Notes under the pieces: generated by a model
Told to the model about the DNA's origin: nothing
The model's input: only the letters and a program-made list of their open reading frames with translations
The model's database searches: none
Program-made: the position numbers and the translations under genes
Part shown: positions 1-7,803 of the stretch, one piece after another
Position numbering within the stretch: position 1 is the stretch's first letter
Layout of the letters: each line of letters begins with the position of its first letter
Source of the DNA: Paractinoplanes aksuensis
GTDB lineage: Bacteria; Actinomycetota; Actinomycetes; Mycobacteriales; Micromonosporaceae
Assembly (NCBI RefSeq): GCF_024137025.1
Contig: NZ_JAMYJR010000021.1
Location: 1 to 64,000, forward strand
Length of the DNA: 64,000 nucleotides
Direction of reading: 5' to 3'

Positions 1-203
1 CTCGACTCCATCGCCTGAGCCAAGCCCCGCACCCACCCCGCAATCAGGCGTTGCGGGCGGCCACAGCGATCAGGCGGCCAGCCACAGCGTCACGATCGAG
101 ACCAAGCCGCTGGGCGGTGCCGGCCTCGACTCCATCGCCTGAGCCAAGCCCCGCACCCACCCCGCAATCAGGCGTTGCGGGCGGCCACAGCGATCAGGCG
201 GTC
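1..203. repeat. Direct repeat of the 3' end of the ANTAR gene, period 124 bp
   Basis: Bases 1-77 are identical to 125-201 and similarity fades over the next 45 bases. Read on the minus strand, the inner copy is the last codons, stop and 3' flank of the GAF-ANTAR gene. The outer copy would encode nearly the same tail (TAQRLGLDRDAVAGRLIAVA and so on) followed by the same stop, but has no gene body. The repeat runs to the window edge, so more copies may lie beyond it. Confidence 0.9.
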
Positions 204-980
204 GGCTACGGCGTGGCGGTCGAGGCCGAGGCGCTGGGCGGTGTCGCGGAGGACGTCGTAGGCCTCTTGGACGCCGCAGCCGCGTTGGGCGATGATCACG
301 CCGATGGCTCGGTCCACGGCGGCGTCGGCGCTCTGGGTGTCGCGGCGGCGTAGTTCGTCGAGCAGGATCTCGGACTGGTTGGCCAGGGCCATCGCGGTGA
401 GCAGGTGGTCGGCGCCGGGGGCGTTCGGGGTGTCGAAGTAGAGGCTCAGCGCGCCCACGTCGGCTCGGGGCAGGTCGAGCGGGATGGCGGCCACGGCGTG
501 GATGCCCTCGGCGGCCGCGGCTTCGGTCAGTTCGGGCCAGCGGGCGTCGGTGGCCAGGTCGGGGGCGGTGACCATGGAGTGGGTACGGGCTGATTCAAGG
601 CCGGGGCCGGTGGTGCCGTTGGCGTACTGAATCTGGTCGACGGCGGCGCCGGGGAGGCCATGGCCGGCATGGGTCAGCGGGCCGCCCTCGCCGATCAGGA
701 CGATCGAGCAGCGCACTACGCCGGGGACCGCGCCCGTGGCGAAGACGGCCAGACGTTCCAGCGCCTGGGCGAACGAGTCGGCCGACAGCAGGCGGGCCGT
801 GAGTTCGTGCAGCAAGCCGGCCAGTTCGACGGGATGCGGGCCGAGCGGCTCCGCCGTCCGGGTCACGGAGCGGGTACGCCGAGGCCGGGTCACGACTCGG
901 GCAGGGCCACGTTCCGGGGAGGAAACCCGGCGATAAGGGACAGGCACGCCGCGCATCCTGTCATGACCATCGACGATCAC
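168..980 (-). CDS. GAF and ANTAR domain regulator
   Basis: Predicted sensory RNA-binding antiterminator. After a basic, Arg-rich N-terminus of about 45 residues, a GAF domain covers roughly residues 60-200 and a short ANTAR helical domain roughly 205-270 (motif AVDRAIGVIIAQRGCGVQEAY). ANTAR proteins bind paired hairpins in nascent RNA and block termination. The GAF part probably senses a small ligand or redox state, which is inference. The start is uncertain: the GTG used here has only a distant AGAGG, and a GTG at 866 would give a protein beginning just before the GAF domain. The last codons are duplicated downstream. A 67-residue orphan gene lies 15 bases upstream on the same strand. Confidence 0.85.
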   Translation of the reverse strand: MIVDGHDRMRGVPVPYRRVSSPERGPARVVTRPRRTRSVTRTAEPLGPHPVELAGLLHELTARLLSADSFAQALERLAVFATGAVPGVVRCSIVLIGEGGPLTHAGHGLPGAAVDQIQYANGTTGPGLESARTHSMVTAPDLATDARWPELTEAAAAEGIHAVAAIPLDLPRADVGALSLYFDTPNAPGADHLLTAMALANQSEILLDELRRRDTQSADAAVDRAIGVIIAQRGCGVQEAYDVLRDTAQRLGLDRHAVADRLIAVAARNA

Positions 981-995
981 GTAAGTCTTGTGCCT

Positions 996-1199
996 CTACC
1001 GAGTGGTTTCATCGGGGTCGGCCGTCTGATCCGAGCGCCGCCGCTCCAGGAACGAGTCCGGCGCGGCCTCGGGGTCGGCCTCACGTTCGTCCGACTCGGC
1101 CAGGATCGCCTCGGCCTGGGCCCGCGGATCCGCGCTGCCGGCCACCCGCTCCTCCGGAAGCAGATCCGCCGCCCGATGCCCGACCCGGTCATCACTCAT
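996..1199 (-). CDS. Small conserved actinobacterial protein, function unknown
   Basis: A 67-residue, charged, soluble protein starting MSDDRVGHRAADLLPEERVA. It is rich in Asp, Glu, Arg and Ala, with no membrane segment or cysteine. Proteins with this LLPEERxAGSADPxAQAEAIL pattern recur as short hypotheticals in Micromonosporaceae (recollection, not checked). It precedes the GAF-ANTAR gene by 15 bases on the same strand, so the two may be co-transcribed. No strong ribosome binding site is visible. I assign no function. Confidence 0.65.
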   Translation of the reverse strand: MSDDRVGHRAADLLPEERVAGSADPRAQAEAILAESDEREADPEAAPDSFLERRRSDQTADPDETTR

Positions 1200-1826
1200 A
1201 AGAGATCAACTACCCATCCGCCGCCTCGGGAAACCCACCTCCTCAAGCCGCCGCACCACCGAAACAAGCGGTAGGGCACAACGCGCGGCCCCCAGCCGGC
1301 GCATACGTCTCCAACGCCGGTAGCTGTTCATCTTCGTGATCGCCTTCATGAGCGCTGCCCTCACCCCGGTTCTGCACGAAGTAGCGCGGGCGACTCCGAG
1401 GAGCGGACGCAGCCCGGCAGGGCACAGCCCTCAAGACGAGACGCACAGGCGGGGCGGGCCGCCGCGCAGGGCGTGCGCGAGACGGAGCTGAAATCGAAGC
1501 GCGGACGCGATCGGGGCTGCTGCGTAAGGCTCGGGCGAGGAATCTGGATCAGACGCGGTGGCGCGATACCGGAGGCGCGGCTGAAGCGCTGAGACGTCGC
1601 GCAGGGGCGCATCAGGGTGTGCGGACTGCGGGCGAAAAGGGTGCGCCGCCCTCGGCTGGGCCGGGGGCGGCGCGGGTGTCGGCGTGCAGGTCGCCTCGCG
1701 GCGAAAGGCTCAACACGGCTCCAGCCGGACGGTATTCCGTGAAGGCAAAGGGTGAGGCCCGGGGACACTGGGCACGCTGACATCTGTTCTCAACGGTCGG
1801 ACGGGGGCCGGGATTCCGGCAGAACA
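1200..1826. other. Intergenic stretch without a recognisable gene
   Basis: Several long open frames exist on the minus strand, but all are Arg/Pro/Ser-rich and look like GC-driven shadows with no domain or convincing start. I see no RNA gene. The right end leads into the CRP-type palindrome in front of the next small gene. Confidence 0.6.
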
Positions 1827-1842
1827 TGTGACGGGGGTCACA
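1827..1842. promoter_or_regulatory. CRP/GlxR-type operator (exact TGTGA-N6-TCACA)
   Basis: TGTGACGGGGGTCACA matches the CRP-family consensus exactly, and the dyad extends one more base on each side (ATGTGAC-GGGG-GTCACAT, 1826-1843). A -10-like TAGTTT follows at 1843, and the next gene starts 37-49 bases downstream. This places the site at about -35, typical for a repressor or a class II activator. It is the only perfect match I noticed in the window. Confidence 0.65.
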
Positions 1843-1879
1843 TAGTTTGGGCGAGGGTGGGTCGGGTAGCCCGGAGGCC

Positions 1880-2080
1880 GTGAGCGATGAGATGCGAGAG
1901 CTGGACGGCTTTCTCGAGGACGCGTTCGATGGGCAGGAGCGGCTCAGCAGCGCGGATCTGCAGCGGCGGGCCGTCGCTTCCGGATTGTCGGCGCTGGCGC
2001 TGACCCGGGTCGACGCACTGCCTGAGGGTGAGTACGCGCAGGACGAGGCGGCTGAGGCCGTGCGGGCGCTCGAAGTCTGA
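1880..2080 (+). CDS. Small acidic hypothetical protein
   Basis: About 66 residues, from VSDEMRELDGFLEDAFDG to the C-terminal ALEV, acidic and predicted mostly helical, without membrane segment. GTG at 1880 is only 2 bases after GGAGG (1873-1877); an in-frame ATG at 1892 is a reasonable alternative (62 residues). It follows the CRP-type palindrome and precedes a second small acidic gene by 23 bases, so the two probably form one operon. I do not recognise the family. Confidence 0.6.
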   Translation: MSDEMRELDGFLEDAFDGQERLSSADLQRRAVASGLSALALTRVDALPEGEYAQDEAAEAVRALEV

Positions 2081-2103
2081 CCACTGGAAGGAGAGCTGCA
2101 CTC

Positions 2104-2259
2104 ATGGAACCGATCGGTGATCCGGACGAGCAGGAAGACTTCGCCGGCGAGCACGAGGGCACGGCTGTGGACGAGGACATCACCGCGGGACGCGACGATG
2201 ACTCCGAGCCCGAGGCGCCGGAGGGCTGGTCGGGGCTCGACCGCGACGGCCCACCCTGA
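2104..2259 (+). CDS. 51-residue acidic hypothetical protein
   Basis: A short frame beginning MEPIGDPDEQEDFAGEHEG and ending in a Trp-containing tail (PEGWSGLDRDGPP). A good ribosome binding site, AAGGAGAG, lies 9 bases before the ATG. The composition is strongly acidic and probably disordered. It is followed directly by a strong hairpin terminator, which supports it as the last gene of a two-gene unit with the preceding small gene. Function unknown. Confidence 0.6.
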   Translation: MEPIGDPDEQEDFAGEHEGTAVDEDITAGRDDDSEPEAPEGWSGLDRDGPP

Positions 2260-2306
2260 CGACATCGCGACAGCCCGTCGGACGACGCCGCTCTGACGAC
2301 GAGAAC

Positions 2307-2339
2307 GAGGCCCGCCCGGCGGTGAGCGGGGCGGGCCTC
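2307..2339. terminator. Bidirectional hairpin terminator
   Basis: A perfect 11-bp inverted repeat, GAGGCCCGCCC and its complement, with an 11-base loop. It lies between two convergent units (the small acidic genes on plus and the DUF1360 gene on minus). There is no long T-run, as is common in actinomycetes. Confidence 0.8.
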
Positions 2340-2361
2340 ATTGCGTACGGGGGAAGGGTTT

Positions 2362-2886
2362 TTAGTCGCCCTCGGCGGCCTTCTTGGCGGCGTCATAGCC
2401 GAGCTGGAGGAAGTCCGAGACGGCGGTGGCGGTCAGGGCGACCGCGGCCAGGCGGGTCAGGCGCGGGGCCAGCACGAGACCGCCGGTCAGGGCCGTCGCG
2501 ACCCACACGGCCAGGCAGAACGGGCAGCTGATGAGTTCGCCGGCGCCGTGCTTGAACGTGTTGTCGTGATCGCGGACCTCTTCGTTGAGTTCGGCCGCTC
2601 CGGCCGGTTCCGCATAGCGCATGAACGGGGCTCGCAGTGGGCTCGTCACCGAGTCTTTCGCGATCAACCGGCTCAGCTTGTGCGTGGCCAGCGACAACAG
2701 AACCACGTCGGCCGCCGAGGGGCGTTCGGGGGCCGGCTTTCCGGTGATCTTGGCCGTGGCGGCCAGGGCTGCGGCCAGCGCGGTGAATCCGCCCATCGCC
2801 GCCAGGTAGCCGCCCAGGGGGCGATGATCGTGGGGGGCGTACGACTGCCCGACGCGCGTCAGACGCGCGCGCAGCGACTCGATCAA
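2362..2886 (-). CDS. DUF1360 family membrane protein
   Basis: A 174-residue protein with hydrophobic stretches near residues 25-50, 60-75, 120-140 and 145-165. It shows the DUF1360 signature: a helix reading DVVLLSLATHKLSRLIAKD, then SPLRAPF, and a late SCPFCLAVW motif with two close cysteines. The family includes Bacillus spore-coat-related YjcA-like proteins, but its function in actinomycetes is unknown. It follows the DUF6158-like gene with an 8-base gap, so the two are probably co-transcribed. The assignment rests on motif recognition. Confidence 0.8.
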   Translation of the reverse strand: MIESLRARLTRVGQSYAPHDHRPLGGYLAAMGGFTALAAALAATAKITGKPAPERPSAADVVLLSLATHKLSRLIAKDSVTSPLRAPFMRYAEPAGAAELNEEVRDHDNTFKHGAGELISCPFCLAVWVATALTGGLVLAPRLTRLAAVALTATAVSDFLQLGYDAAKKAAEGD

Positions 2887-2894
2887 GATTCTCC

Positions 2895-3137
2895 TCAGAA
2901 CGCCTGGGTGAGCCGGTCGGGGTCGACCTCGCGGCTGGGGTAGCGGGTGATGTACTCCGTCTCGAGCTCGGCCGTCCGCTTGAAGTGGTTGGACAGTGCG
3001 GCGTCGGGGCCGTGGCGGAGGGTCTCGAGCCGGGTGCGGTAGAGGCTGCTGAGTTCGCGGAAGAGGTCCTCGTCGCTCAGCGTGCCGGGGTCGATCCCGG
3101 TTTCCATCAGCGGTGAGTCACCACGGGCGTCGGTCAT
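2895..3137 (-). CDS. DUF6158-like small protein
   Basis: An 80-residue soluble protein. The pattern [20 protein letters not shown], then TRLETLRHG, then a C-terminal [17 protein letters not shown] matches short actinobacterial proteins I recall as DUF6158; the exact family number is from memory. The start has a suitable GGAGGTGCACG just upstream. It is the first gene of a pair with the DUF1360 membrane protein. No enzymatic residues are apparent and function is unknown. Confidence 0.7.
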   Translation of the reverse strand: MTDARGDSPLMETGIDPGTLSDEDLFRELSSLYRTRLETLRHGPDAALSNHFKRTAELETEYITRYPSREVDPDRLTQAF

Positions 3138-3244
3138 CGTGCACCTCCAGTCATTTCAGGCCAGAACGGCCGGGCCGGCCAACCGCGGGGCGAGCCGAAC
3201 GTCAGGACGGTTGCCCGTGCGGGCCGCCGCCAAACACCCGCCGG

Positions 3245-3250
3245 TACGCT
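3245..3250 (+). promoter_or_regulatory. Leaderless promoter -10 (TACGCT)
   Basis: TACGCT lies 8 bases before the ATG at 3259 and no ribosome binding site is present, the typical arrangement of actinobacterial leaderless transcripts. Confidence 0.5.
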
Positions 3251-3258
3251 TGGTGGCC

Positions 3259-3672
3259 ATGAAGGGCCTGTGGACACCGGCGTGGATCGTCCGGCATGTC
3301 CTGGCGGTCGTGCTGACCGTGGGCTGCCTGGTTCTGGGCTGGTGGCAGTTCAGCCGGGCCCAGGAGGGCAACGCGATCAGCTGGGGCTACATGTTCGAGT
3401 GGCCGGTGTTCGCGGCCTTCGTCGTCTTTCTCTGGTACCGCGAGGTCCAACTGGCGCGCCGCAAGCCGCAAAAGGAAGCGCCGCCGCCGGAAAAGCAGGA
3501 AAAGCAGGAAGAGAAAGAGCTCCCAGGTACGGCTGTTACCGTCGGCCGGCCGGTCCGTGTGGCCGTCCGCTCCGCGCCGGAGGCCGACGACCCCGAACTG
3601 GTCGCCTACAACGACTATCTCGCCTGGCTCAACGCCCACCCGGGCGCCCGCCCCGGCGACTATCCCGGATAG
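3259..3672 (+). CDS. Two-helix membrane protein preceding DUF3817 gene
   Basis: 137 residues with two membrane helices (about residues 12-32 and 47-64) and a charged cytoplasmic tail containing the coiled, Glu/Lys/Gln-rich [10 protein letters not shown] segment. It ends in a conserved-looking [20 protein letters not shown]. The first helix carries the VLGWWQF pattern seen in actinobacterial proteins often auto-annotated as glucitol-operon regulators, but no DNA-binding motif is visible here. The ATG was chosen over the upstream open extension because of the leaderless -10 box. It is probably an operon with the DUF3817 gene 12 bases downstream. Confidence 0.75.
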   Translation: MKGLWTPAWIVRHVLAVVLTVGCLVLGWWQFSRAQEGNAISWGYMFEWPVFAAFVVFLWYREVQLARRKPQKEAPPPEKQEKQEEKELPGTAVTVGRPVRVAVRSAPEADDPELVAYNDYLAWLNAHPGARPGDYPG

Positions 3673-3684
3673 GACAGAAGCAAA

Positions 3685-4005
3685 GTGCAGGGTGCCCTGA
3701 CCCGCTACCGGATCATCGCGTGGATCGTCGGCGTCTGCCTGCTCGCGCTCGTCGTGGTGGGCATGCCGCTGAAATATCTCGCGGACAACCCGGTCGTGGT
3801 CGCGGCCGTCGGGCCCGCGCACGGCTTCCTCTTCATGCTCTATCTGGTGGCCACGTTCGATCTGTCGCGCCGGGCCCAGTGGTCGTTCGGCCGCATGATC
3901 CTGGTGATGTTGAGCGGCACGATCCCGTTCCTGTCGTTCTGGGCCGAGCGTAAGGTGACCAAGGAATGGGTGCCCGTCGCCGAGTTGGCGAAAAGTCCCG
4001 TTTGA
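3685..4005 (+). CDS. DUF3817 family membrane protein
   Basis: 106 residues with three predicted membrane helices. The DUF3817 features are visible: an early YRIIAWIVGVCLL helix, the central GPAHGFLFMLYLVATFDL motif with its conserved His, and an F-x-S-F-W-x-E-R-K end before the cytosolic tail. These proteins are common in actinobacteria and their role is unknown. The start is GTG, 12 bases after the stop of the preceding two-helix membrane protein, so the two genes very likely form one transcription unit. Confidence 0.85.
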   Translation: MQGALTRYRIIAWIVGVCLLALVVVGMPLKYLADNPVVVAAVGPAHGFLFMLYLVATFDLSRRAQWSFGRMILVMLSGTIPFLSFWAERKVTKEWVPVAELAKSPV

Positions 4006-4101
4006 CAGCCCGGCCGCACGCATCGCGGTCACCGAATCACTTGCTGTTATCGGGATCATTAACGCGTATCGGGCTATTGTCTTAAATCACTCTGTGAGCC
4101 C

Positions 4102-4129
4102 TTGCTTTTGATGATCCCGCCGATAAGTT
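4102..4129 (+). promoter_or_regulatory. Candidate promoter for the riboswitch/NlpC transcript
   Basis: TTGCTT (4102-4107) and TAAGTT (4124-4129) are separated by 16 bases in a locally AT-rich stretch just before the riboswitch. Start-site position is inferred. Confidence 0.4.
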
Positions 4130-4142
4130 AATGCGGTTGGTT

Positions 4143-4318
4143 CGGTCCGCAGCCACTCCCCCTCCCGTGGCGCCGGCCAACGCCGCCGAATTTTCGTGGC
4201 GCCACGAGCGTCGCGAAGAACCGGGGAACCGCGTTACCGGGGCGAATCCGCGCGAGCGGAAGGGTGTTCTTCCCACCCGAGCCCGTCAGCTAACCCGGTA
4301 GGCGGCCGAGCGGAAGAA
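4143..4318 (+). promoter_or_regulatory. c-di-AMP riboswitch (ydaO/yuaA type)
   Basis: The leader of the NlpC/P60 gene carries the conserved blocks of this class: ACCGGGGAACC (4220-4230), GGGGCGAATCC (4239-4249), then CCCGAGCCCGTCAGCTAACC (4276-4295) followed by CGGTAGGCGGC. In actinobacteria this riboswitch commonly precedes wall-hydrolase genes (Rpf, NlpC/P60) and turns expression off when c-di-AMP is high. The outer boundaries are approximate because I could not fold the whole element. Confidence 0.88.
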
Positions 4319-4331
4319 AGGCCACTGACCG

Positions 4332-5297
4332 GTGCCCCACCCCCGTACGAGGCTTCGGGTCCTCGTCGTCGCGGCCCTAACCGTCGCGATCACCGGCTCG
4401 CTGGGGACAGTCGCGCACGCGGCTCCGTCCGCCACCGAGCTGAAGAAGCAGATCGAGACGGCGTCCAACAAGCTCGAGGACGTCACCGAGGCGTACAACG
4501 CGATGCGGGTCAACCTGAAGAAGACCCAGACCGACCAGGTCAAGCTCCAGGCGTCCCTCAAGCCCGCTCAGGCGAAGCTGAAGGCCGCCAGCGCCCAGGT
4601 CGGCAACCTGGCCAGCACGTCCTACAAGCAGGGCCGGGTCGGGCCGATGAGCGCGCTGCTCACCGGCGGCGGCCAGGACAGCATGATGGACCGGATGGCC
4701 TACCTGGACCTGATCACCAAGTCCAACCAGCGCGACATCGACACGTTCACCGAGGCCACGAAGGGCTTCGCCGACCGTCAGGCCGCGCTCAAGACGACCC
4801 AGGCCAAGCAGACGGCCCAGGCCAACGCGCTCAACGCGCAGAAGGCGTCGATCCAGAAGGACCTCAAGAAGCTGATCGCGATGCGCGAGGCGGCATTCGG
4901 CCAGGGCCAGGAGACCGGCGGCAAGTACACGGGCAAGATTCCGCAGATCTCCGGCAGTGCCGGCGTGGCGGTCACGTACGCGTACAACCAGATCGGCAAG
5001 CCGTACCTGTTCGGCGCGGACGGTCCGGGCAGCTTCGACTGCTCCGGTCTGACCTCGGCCGCGTGGGGCAAGGCGGGCAAGTCGCTGACCCACCAGACCA
5101 AGTCGCAGTGGGCCGAGACGACCCGGATCAGCCGGAGTCAGCTGCAGCCGGGTGACCTGGTGTTCTATCGAAGTCTCGGGCACGTCGCGCTCTACGTGGG
5201 CGACGGCCAGATCATCGACGCCCCGCACTCGGGCACGGTGGTCAAGAAACGGACCATGGACATCATGACGCCGTACGGCTACGGGCGCGTCTCGTAG
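4332..5297 (+). CDS. Secreted NlpC/P60 peptidoglycan endopeptidase
   Basis: A 321-residue exported wall hydrolase that probably cuts peptide stems between D-Glu and the diamino acid. It has a signal peptide ending near HAA (residue 30), a long coiled-coil region (about 33-195) and a C-terminal NlpC/P60 domain. Catalytic residues fit Cys237 (FDCSG), His284 (GHVALY) and His299 (DAPHSG). The coiled-coil plus NlpC arrangement resembles RipA-like and CwlO-like enzymes, where the coil inhibits or docks the enzyme. The GTG start has AGAAAGG 10 bases upstream. It is controlled by the c-di-AMP riboswitch and ended by a strong terminator. Confidence 0.92.
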   Translation: MPHPRTRLRVLVVAALTVAITGSLGTVAHAAPSATELKKQIETASNKLEDVTEAYNAMRVNLKKTQTDQVKLQASLKPAQAKLKAASAQVGNLASTSYKQGRVGPMSALLTGGGQDSMMDRMAYLDLITKSNQRDIDTFTEATKGFADRQAALKTTQAKQTAQANALNAQKASIQKDLKKLIAMREAAFGQGQETGGKYTGKIPQISGSAGVAVTYAYNQIGKPYLFGADGPGSFDCSGLTSAAWGKAGKSLTHQTKSQWAETTRISRSQLQPGDLVFYRSLGHVALYVGDGQIIDAPHSGTVVKKRTMDIMTPYGYGRVS

Positions 5298-5310
5298 GCA
5301 GGCAACACAG

Positions 5311-5345
5311 AAGGCCGGTACCCGAATCGGGTACCGGCCTTTTTT
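5311..5345 (+). terminator. Rho-independent terminator
   Basis: A near-perfect hairpin: AAGGCCGGTACCCGA pairs with TCGGGTACCGGCCTT around a single-base centre, and a run of seven T follows. It ends the NlpC/P60 transcript and may also stop readthrough from the convergent sigma-factor gene. Confidence 0.95.
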
Positions 5346-5376
5346 GTTCGGTAACGGGGGGAAGCAGCGGGAGGGG

Positions 5377-6381
5377 TCAGGCGGCCTGGAGGCCCTCGGC
5401 CCGGGCCAGCTCACGGAGCCGGCCGAGCGCCTGGATCTCGAGCTGACGGATGCGCTCACGGCTCAGCGAGAAGCGTGACGCGACCTCGGTGAGCGAGTGC
5501 TCGCGACCGTCCTCGAGACCGTATCGGGCCCGCATGATGCCGGCCGACCGGTCGTCGAGGTGGTTGAGCAGACCCTCGATGCGCTGGCGCTCGAGCGCGG
5601 TCAGCACGATCTCTTCCGGCGAGGGGGCGTCGCTGTCGGCGACCAGGTCGCCGAGGTTGGTGTCGCCGTCGTCGCCGACCGGGGTGTCGAGGGAAACCGT
5701 GTCCTGAGCCCAGCGGGTGAGCTCGTTGACCCGCTCGACGGTCACGCCGAGAGCGGCCGCGACCTGCTCGGGCTCGGGGTCACTGCCGAGCTCGCGGACG
5801 AGCTGGCGGGTGACGTTGCGCATCCTGTTCACGTCTTCGACCAGGTGGACCGGGAGGCGCACGGTGCGCTCCTGCTGGGCGATGGCCCGGCTGATGGCCT
5901 GGCGCACCCACCACGTGGCGTACGTCGAGAACTTGTAGCCGCGCTCGTAGTCGAACTTCTCGACGGCGCGGACCAGGCCGGTGTTGCCCTCCTGGATCAG
6001 GTCGAGCATCGGCATGCCGGAGCGCACGTAGCGCCGGGCGATCGACACGACCAGCCGCAGGTTGGCCCGGATGAACAGGTCTTTCGCCTTGCGCCCCTCG
6101 GACACGAGGCGCTCCAGCTCCTCCCGGCTCACACCGCGCCGGACCTCGCCCGTCTCGAGCAGGTGCTCGGCATAGAGGCCCGCCTCGATTGCCTTGGAGA
6201 GCTCGACCTCGCGTGCGGCGTCCAGCAACGGCGTCCGGGAGATCTCGTGCAGGTAGACGCCGACGAGATCGCGCTCCTCGGCGACCTGGTCAGTACGCAT
6301 CACGGTGTTCTTCTCCACGTTGCCCACGGTCCCCTCATTGCTGTCACTACTAACCCCGTTACGGGTGATCCCTGTATCCAT
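5377..6381 (-). CDS. Principal-like group 2 RNA polymerase sigma factor
   Basis: 334 residues. Regions in order: 1.2 (DLVGVYLHEI), 2.1-2.4 (FIRANLRLVVSIARRYV, then YKFSTYATWWVRQAISRAI), 3 (VEDVNRMR onward) and 4.2 (LTEVASRFSLSRERIRQLE). It lacks the long acidic region 1.1 of the essential HrdB/SigA, so a group 2 factor (HrdA/HrdD/SigB-like) is more likely. It directs core polymerase to HrdB-like promoters, probably in stationary phase or stress. The start is fixed by GGGGAGGAA 4 bases before ATG. It is monocistronic; the family is sure, the exact ortholog is not. Confidence 0.93.
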   Translation of the reverse strand: MDTGITRNGVSSDSNEGTVGNVEKNTVMRTDQVAEERDLVGVYLHEISRTPLLDAAREVELSKAIEAGLYAEHLLETGEVRRGVSREELERLVSEGRKAKDLFIRANLRLVVSIARRYVRSGMPMLDLIQEGNTGLVRAVEKFDYERGYKFSTYATWWVRQAISRAIAQQERTVRLPVHLVEDVNRMRNVTRQLVRELGSDPEPEQVAAALGVTVERVNELTRWAQDTVSLDTPVGDDGDTNLGDLVADSDAPSPEEIVLTALERQRIEGLLNHLDDRSAGIMRARYGLEDGREHSLTEVASRFSLSRERIRQLEIQALGRLRELARAEGLQAA

Positions 6382-6951
6382 CAGTTCCTCCCCGTAACGT
6401 CCGCAGTTCGCACATTGCGGTTACTGGCATCTACACAACAAATGGCTGGCTGCACTGATTCCGGCTGGTGGGTCGAAAGTGTCACGAATGCCTGGGTGAC
6501 AGCTGAGAGCCGAGTGCGTAGTTGCTGAACAGGGCTCCTGCGGGTCGGCATTCGGCCCCGCGACAGGTGCGTCGCGCAGACAGACTCATACCCGTCGTTC
6601 GCTTCATGACACCATCGGCCCCTCGTCCCTCACAGCGACGCCCATCACCAAAGACCTTGGGACGTCCGTCACCACCCAGTACGTTCCCGGGGCGCGCCAG
6701 GTTCACCGTGCTGGATCGGCAGATGCGGAACAGGGTTGAAACAAAAGCACCACCAAAAAGATCCCGCACTTCACCGAACGGGACCACCTGCCACAATGCG
6801 GCACGCGGCCGTGCAGTTCACTAGCCCGTCCGGGTGACATCCCTGGGGATGACGTCCCCTCTGACAACGGTTCGGAGCCGGCCCGCCATCCGGTTGGCGA
6901 GGTGACGAATCCCACAGTGGCGACCGGGTGGGCCGGGGCACGATGGTCGGC
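6382..6951. other. Intergenic region between divergent genes
   Basis: About 570 bases between the sigma-factor gene and the dehydrogenase. I find no coding frame with a credible start or domain. A small palindrome, GGGGATGACGTCCCC, lies near 6845-6859. The long leader suggests regulated expression of the sigma factor, but I could not place a promoter with confidence. Confidence 0.5.
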
Positions 6952-7641
6952 ATGTCTGGTGGGCGCACGGCTCTGATCACGGGTGGAACGGGTGGCCTCG
7001 GCGCCGCCACGGTGGCGGCTTTCGTCGCGGACGGGTGGCGGGTGGTGGCTCCGGTGCGGCCGGGGCGGGCCGACGGGCTGCCCAAGGGGGCGGTGCCGGT
7101 TGACGGGGACATGTCGAATGAGAGCGACGTCACGGCGGCGGTGGCGGTGGCGGCGGGTGATTCCGAGGCGCCGCTGCGGGCGGTGGTCAACCTGATCGGG
7201 GGGTTCGCGAGCGGGCCGCTGGTCGGCGAGACGCCGTGGAGCGATTTCGAGGCGCAGCTGCTGACCAATCTGCGGCCGACCTATCTGGTCACGGCGGCGG
7301 CGTTGCCCCATCTGGTCGCGGCGGGTGGCGGCAGCGTGGTCTCGGTTTCTTCCCGTACGGCGTTGTCGCCGTTCCCGGGGTCGGCCGGCTACTCGACCTC
7401 GAAGGCGGCGGTGATCGCGTTCGCCAATTCCGTGGCGGTGGACTACCGGAAGCAGAATGTGCGCTCCAACACGGTCGTGCCGAGCGTGATCGACACACCG
7501 GCCAATCGGGTGGCCATGCCGGACGCGGACTTCAGCCGCTGGGTGCGGCCCGAGCGGATCGCTCCGACGATCCTGTTCCTGGCCTCGGACGCGTCGGCCC
7601 CCACGAGCGGCGCGCAGATCCCGGTGTACGGGCGGGCTTAG
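6952..7641 (+). CDS. Short-chain dehydrogenase/reductase (SDR)
   Basis: 229 residues forming a single Rossmann domain. The cofactor motif TGGTGGLG (residues 11-18), the NLIGG equivalent of NNAG, the catalytic Ser (VSVSSR) and the YSTSK Tyr-Lys pair are all present, so it is likely active. Arg in VAPVRPGR after strand 2 hints at NADP(H), which is inference. The substrate is unknown. The ATG is favoured because a CACGAT box stands 7 bases upstream, suggesting a leaderless transcript. It stands alone, convergent with the thymidylate-kinase-like gene. Confidence 0.88.
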   Translation: MSGGRTALITGGTGGLGAATVAAFVADGWRVVAPVRPGRADGLPKGAVPVDGDMSNESDVTAAVAVAAGDSEAPLRAVVNLIGGFASGPLVGETPWSDFEAQLLTNLRPTYLVTAAALPHLVAAGGGSVVSVSSRTALSPFPGSAGYSTSKAAVIAFANSVAVDYRKQNVRSNTVVPSVIDTPANRVAMPDADFSRWVRPERIAPTILFLASDASAPTSGAQIPVYGRA

Positions 7642-7803
7642 CACGCCGGGGGCCGGGTACCGACGGGCCCGCCGGCCGCCGTGGAGCGCCGCTCGGTCGC
7701 GGGTGGCTTCACGACATGGGCGCCCGCTGCGCAGCGTGCGCTGCCCGGCGGGGCGCTGGTCGGCGGGAGCGGTCAGGCGCTGCGGGGCGGGCGCTGGTCG
7801 GGG

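Noticed and set aside
1361-1783. 140-residue minus-strand frame
   Set aside because: Arg/Ser/Pro-rich, no ribosome binding site, no domain, and overlapped by other equally open frames.
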